DNA of 64,000 nucleotides. It comes from an uncultured Gammaproteobacteria bacterium. Lineage in GTDB: Bacteria; Pseudomonadota; Gammaproteobacteria; Enterobacterales; Psychrobiaceae. Where the stretch lies: positions 21,363-85,362 of the forward strand of contig CAKZQF010000222.1 of NCBI GenBank assembly GCA_937139475.1, given 5' to 3'. The notes under the pieces are model-generated. The model was not told the DNA's origin and made no database searches. It was given only the letters and a program-made list of their open reading frames with translations. Positions 61,901-64,000 of this stretch are shown piece by piece; within the stretch, counting starts at the first letter, position 1, and every line of letters begins with the position of its first letter. Made by a program: the position numbers and the translations under genes.

Positions 61901-62355
61901 GCATTGCGCTACCACTAGCAAAACCGAAAGACTTGCCAAAAGTAACGTTGGAAGAAGAGATTAAGGTCGCAAGGGGCGATGAACTTAATCGCCAGTGTGT
62001 ATTGTTGATTGATAATGATGTACTTTCCTTAACTGCCATGACCTCGCAGCTTCAACTATGGGGTTGTGAAGTGATAAGCGCTAAGGATAAACAAGATGCC
62101 GTTGATCAGTTAGATAAAGCAGGGCACGCGCCCCATTTAATTATCTCAGATTATCATTTGGACAATGATTGTAATGGGGTGGATGTTACCAATGAGCTCC
62201 TTGCCAGCTTAACCGCTTGCATTCCCTGCGTTATTTGCTCGGCCGATCCGTCAGAACAAGTAAGAGAGCATACCAGCAGCGCCCAGTTTTTGTTCCTACG
62301 CAAACCGGTGAAAGCCTTAGCGCTTAAACGAGTTATGCGTCAGGTGCTTAGCTAG
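58918..62355 (+). CDS. transporter-like hybrid histidine kinase/response regulator
   Basis: 1145 residues from a TTG start; AGAGGA is 7-8 bp upstream. Residues 1 to about 530 form 12-14 TM helices of the sodium:solute symporter type (as in CbrA). A PAS domain (about 640-750, GISVVDADMRLVAWNQRYVELLDYPPGF) follows, then a coiled coil. The kinase core has phospho-acceptor His785 (ASHDLMQPFNAL) and ATP-binding motifs NFLSNAVHY and VWDNGPGI, and a C-terminal receiver has Asp1078 (IISDYHL). Phosphotransfer can therefore run within the protein. Inner membrane. The partner regulator and ligand are unknown. Confidence 0.92.
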   Translation: MLAWLSLDTWLISGLSIAYLILLFIIAYWGQNQSPKHWTSRPVVYSLSLGVSCTSWAFYGTVGQAASTGAWIAPIYIGTILTMVLAWPMLVKILRIIKEQNLTSIADFIAFRYDRSGKIAATVALVVLIGIIPYIALQLRAISVSFDLLTGTYQSGISTAFIVTLVLIVFSIFFGTRQIAANKQNQGLVLAIAASSVVKLFALTAVGLFATFYVFDGFSDLLSQEQQSISYTGVDSIYLSFAQALLGAITVFILPQQFHLMMIENHHQQELKTARWLYPVYLLLINIFVLPIAIAGQLTFPGGSVDADIFVLTLPLYYQQAWLGIVVYIGGLAAATSMVIVSAIVLSLMISTEIITPLMLKLRRFNSQQVPQMSSLLLNLRRGAIAVILLLAFAFERIIAQQSHLASIGLLSFVLLSQFAPATLGALYWRKGTAKGAFIGLLAGTLLWCYTLLLPTLMPHFSWLSTGPLGIAWLKPQALFGVDFGDVVSHGVFYSLLLNTLCYVFISLVSHRSVGEKLQAELYISKSQSQFERHLTLDDLYNLLQRFTDSATAKQVHGMAGKKGDASLSQAIEYTRLQLSAVLGSASTRMVMKAASTSQEMPLEDVVSIVDEANQMFRFNRELLQSGVENIEQGISVVDADMRLVAWNQRYVELLDYPPGFVVVGKPIAELLRYNIGKGYISGADDDALVARRLEHMRAGHSHHFQRSMPNGLVLEIRGQPMPGGGFVSTFSDITEHIENKKALQKANETLEKRVAQRTRELEFAMAQAKAADSSKTRFLAAASHDLMQPFNALSLFTSMLKNKVDTDELSQLANHIDDSLNVVEALLSDLVEISKLDGGSQTVDLSDFAIDELLGPLNNEFNLLAQQEGISFSYPHSSLWVRSDKQMLRRVLQNFLSNAVHYCKDKHDGDHQKTSKIVLGVRRTTSHLNVEVWDNGPGIASDQQKKIFEEFERLERNRDVPGLGLGLAICERIAGLLGLSISLRSTLGKGTCFSIALPLAKPKDLPKVTLEEEIKVARGDELNRQCVLLIDNDVLSLTAMTSQLQLWGCEVISAKDKQDAVDQLDKAGHAPHLIISDYHLDNDCNGVDVTNELLASLTACIPCVICSADPSEQVREHTSSAQFLFLRKPVKALALKRVMRQVLS

Positions 62356-62376
62356 CTTGAAAATGTAAAGTTAACT

Positions 62377-62418
62377 TTGATTACGAGAGTTTCACTCTCG
62401 CTAATCTCTTGTAATCAA
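62377..62418 (+). terminator. nested hairpin after the kinase gene
   Basis: An inner 7-bp stem CGAGAGT/ACTCTCG (62384-62390, 62394-62400, 3-nt loop) sits within an outer 8-bp stem TTGATTAC/GTAATCAA (62377-62384, 62411-62418). It could end the kinase transcript, though no long T-run follows. Confidence 0.5.
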
Positions 62419-62637
62419 ATAACTATCTTTCAAACTCTGAGACATATTATTACCCCTGCGCCTGTTTATGTGGCGACCCCCTAGCTTAATTTGTAAAACT
62501 ACTTAGTTATCTCATTGAAAGCTCGCCCTTATTTTTCGTATGGTAGTTCTTTTGTGTTGTTTTTCTTAACAATATGGTACTGGACTAATTTGTTTTATGA
62601 ACTAGCTTCTAAAAATTAAGTTAGCAGGGGAATCAAT

Positions 62638-63882
62638 ATGTCATTGTTCAGGAGGGAAGCAGTTTCTCATCAACGCGAACGGTTAGCCGGGAGCATTAGC
62701 TTAGCGCAACCCTTATCGCTTAAATTAACCGTCACTATTCTTTTCTCTACCGCCTGCTTGATTGTCGTCTTCTTATTTAATGCCCAATACACTCGTAAAG
62801 AAACCGTTCGTGGCTTTCTAATGCCAAATAAGGGCGTGATTAAAAGTTTTGCTTCTCAAGGTGGCACTATTGAAAAGCTGTGGGTAACTGAAGGCGATAT
62901 GGTTACACAAGGGCAGTCACTAGCAACCTTGGTTATTCATCAAAGCAATAATGACGGTGTTGATTTAAGCGATCAGTTAATCAAGCAAATTAACGCGCAG
63001 CAAGCTTTGTTAATTGATGAAATTAATCAGCATCAAACATTACAAAAGCAAGAGATAGCAAATTTAAACCAGCGCCAGAACGCGCTAGCAAGTGAAAAGC
63101 AAGCATTAAAAAATCAGTTCGCATTGGCCAATGAGAAACTCAACTTACTTGAAGGACAACAACTGCACTTTAACAAGCTGAGCAGCAATGGTTATTTGTC
63201 AAATTTAGACAGAGAACGTCAGCAACAAGCATTACTTGAGGCTAAGCAAGAGCTGCAAAATATACATCGTCTGATATTACAGCAGGATAATGAACTAAGC
63301 CAAGTGGTGTTTAGTATTCAAAATATCCCTCAGCAGTACAGGTTACGGATAAGCAACCTAAAGCGTCAGCAAAGCGAGTTAGCTCGTCAGTTAGCCCAAA
63401 TAAATAATAATTATCGCTACACAGTGACCGCGAGCCACGCTGGAGTAGTGACTGGTATTCAAGTAGTGGAAGGTGAAACCCTAAATCAAGCAAAGCCTTT
63501 GCTGCATATTTTACCTAAAGACTCTGTATTAGTTGCTGAACTTTTATTGCCGACGCGCTCTGCTGGCTTTATTGAACAAGGTAATAGTGTCAGGTTGCGT
63601 TTTGATGCATTTCCCTATCAACGTTTTGGTTTTATTAAAAGTGAAATCACACGAATTGATCGTGCGCTAATCGCACCGAATGAAGTGCAATTACCTGTCA
63701 CGTTACAAGAGCCAGTTTACCGATTAAGAGCAGTGTTAAACCAACAGCAAATACGAGCTTATGGTAAAGCCTTTGACTTAAAAAGCGGCATGTTGTTTGA
63801 GGCGGATATTGCGCTAGACGAACGTACTTTGATTGAGTGGTTACTAGAGCCTATCTACAGCTTAAAGGGCAGAATAAGCTGA
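62638..63882 (+). CDS. HlyD-type periplasmic adaptor of a secretion system
   Basis: 414 residues. One N-terminal membrane helix (about 27-48), then an HlyD-like first barrel-sandwich half (GVIKSFASQGGTIEKLWVTEGDMVTQGQSLATLVIH), a long alpha-hairpin coiled coil (about 115-250), and the second half (YTVTASHAGVVTGIQVVEGETLNQAKPLLHIL) with a beta-barrel. Resembles adaptors used with peptidase-containing ABC exporters of bacteriocins (CvaA-type). AGGGG before the ATG. The other components would lie beyond the window; nothing is seen in the last 118 bp. Confidence 0.9.
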   Translation: MSLFRREAVSHQRERLAGSISLAQPLSLKLTVTILFSTACLIVVFLFNAQYTRKETVRGFLMPNKGVIKSFASQGGTIEKLWVTEGDMVTQGQSLATLVIHQSNNDGVDLSDQLIKQINAQQALLIDEINQHQTLQKQEIANLNQRQNALASEKQALKNQFALANEKLNLLEGQQLHFNKLSSNGYLSNLDRERQQQALLEAKQELQNIHRLILQQDNELSQVVFSIQNIPQQYRLRISNLKRQQSELARQLAQINNNYRYTVTASHAGVVTGIQVVEGETLNQAKPLLHILPKDSVLVAELLLPTRSAGFIEQGNSVRLRFDAFPYQRFGFIKSEITRIDRALIAPNEVQLPVTLQEPVYRLRAVLNQQQIRAYGKAFDLKSGMLFEADIALDERTLIEWLLEPIYSLKGRIS

Positions 63883-64000
63883 GGATGATAAGAAAATTTC
63901 TCTGATTAGGTAGTTGCCAAAAAAGCAAATGGCTTAGTTAGAAAATAGAGCGGCTGACGATAGTTTACTTTGAACGGCTTTCTAAAGTCAGCCTTATTAA

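Noticed and set aside
1..64000. tRNA, rRNA and CRISPR arrays
   Set aside because: No cloverleaf, rRNA segment or regularly spaced repeat-spacer array was recognised by eye; the only tandem array (39929-40258) has no unique spacers.

Overview
The window looks like the chromosome of a marine gammaproteobacterium of the Alteromonadales, probably a Colwelliaceae-type organism (Colwellia/Thalassotalea-like). This rests on recognition rather than a search. The signs are modest GC, two large TonB-dependent receptors, a DUF3083 protein, DUF2789, DUF3025 and DUF3108 housekeeping proteins, a FadE-type acyl-CoA dehydrogenase, and a class Ia ribonucleotide reductase beta subunit followed by its YfaE ferredoxin. 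No rRNA, tRNA or CRISPR array was seen.

Layout. 1-8.0 kb: a LuxR-type regulator (cut by the window edge) faces a TonB-dependent receptor, a membrane-anchored propeller-like protein and a penicillin-acylase-family hydrolase. A nearly identical 19-bp motif lies upstream of both transcription units on the right, so this looks like a regulon for taking up and cleaving an acylated amide. 8.3-24.9 kb: ordinary chromosome with tandem phosphoribosyltransferases, YdbS/YdbT-like PH-domain proteins, GrpB, small lipoproteins, a DUF1800/DUF1501 pair, fadE with a FadR-like site, a DUF3083 protein, an M14 peptidase and AlkB. 25-30.6 kb: acylphosphatase, an SDR, a universal stress protein, the AmmeMemoRadiSam triad (amrS divergent from amrB-amrA) and a hemerythrin-domain protein.

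30.9-44.3 kb: a 13.4-kb integrated element bounded by a perfect 38-bp direct repeat. The repeat covers the ribosome-binding site and first codons of a class II glutamine amidotransferase gene, which is re-formed at the right end; a 14-codon stub remains at the left end. Just inside each end is a near-identical 23-bp tandem sequence that looks like integrase arm sites. The element carries a tyrosine integrase, a Kiwa-type anti-phage pair (KwaA/KwaB), a GNAT-ASCH gene pair, a CI/LexA-like repressor with operator-like repeats, an AlpA-like regulator, small genes, an HUH replication initiator with a terminator-shaped hairpin inside its first codons, and a three-copy ~115-bp hairpin repeat array that may be its replication origin. 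To the right is a cassette-like segment bracketed by two copies of a ~34-bp hairpin repeat. It contains a convincing integron attC site, a 55-aa cassette ORF, a membrane coiled-coil protein, a HEPN-domain protein and a 2-TM potassium channel. No capsid or conjugation genes are visible. The element therefore looks like a small integrative, rolling-circle-type defence island.

44.3-64 kb: the glutamine amidotransferase, DUF3108 and DUF3025 proteins, a lipid A acyltransferase-like protein, and a thiamine-type uptake operon (TonB receptor, small thiamine-binding protein, PnuC-type permease, sugar/thiamine-kinase-like phosphotransferase) without a recognisable TPP riboswitch. Then come a YvcK-family protein, nrdB-yfaE with two NrdR-box-like sites 32 bp apart, a 3-hydroxybutyrate dehydrogenase gene cluster, an esterase/MFS pair, a 1145-aa transporter-like hybrid histidine kinase, and an HlyD-type secretion adaptor close to the right edge.
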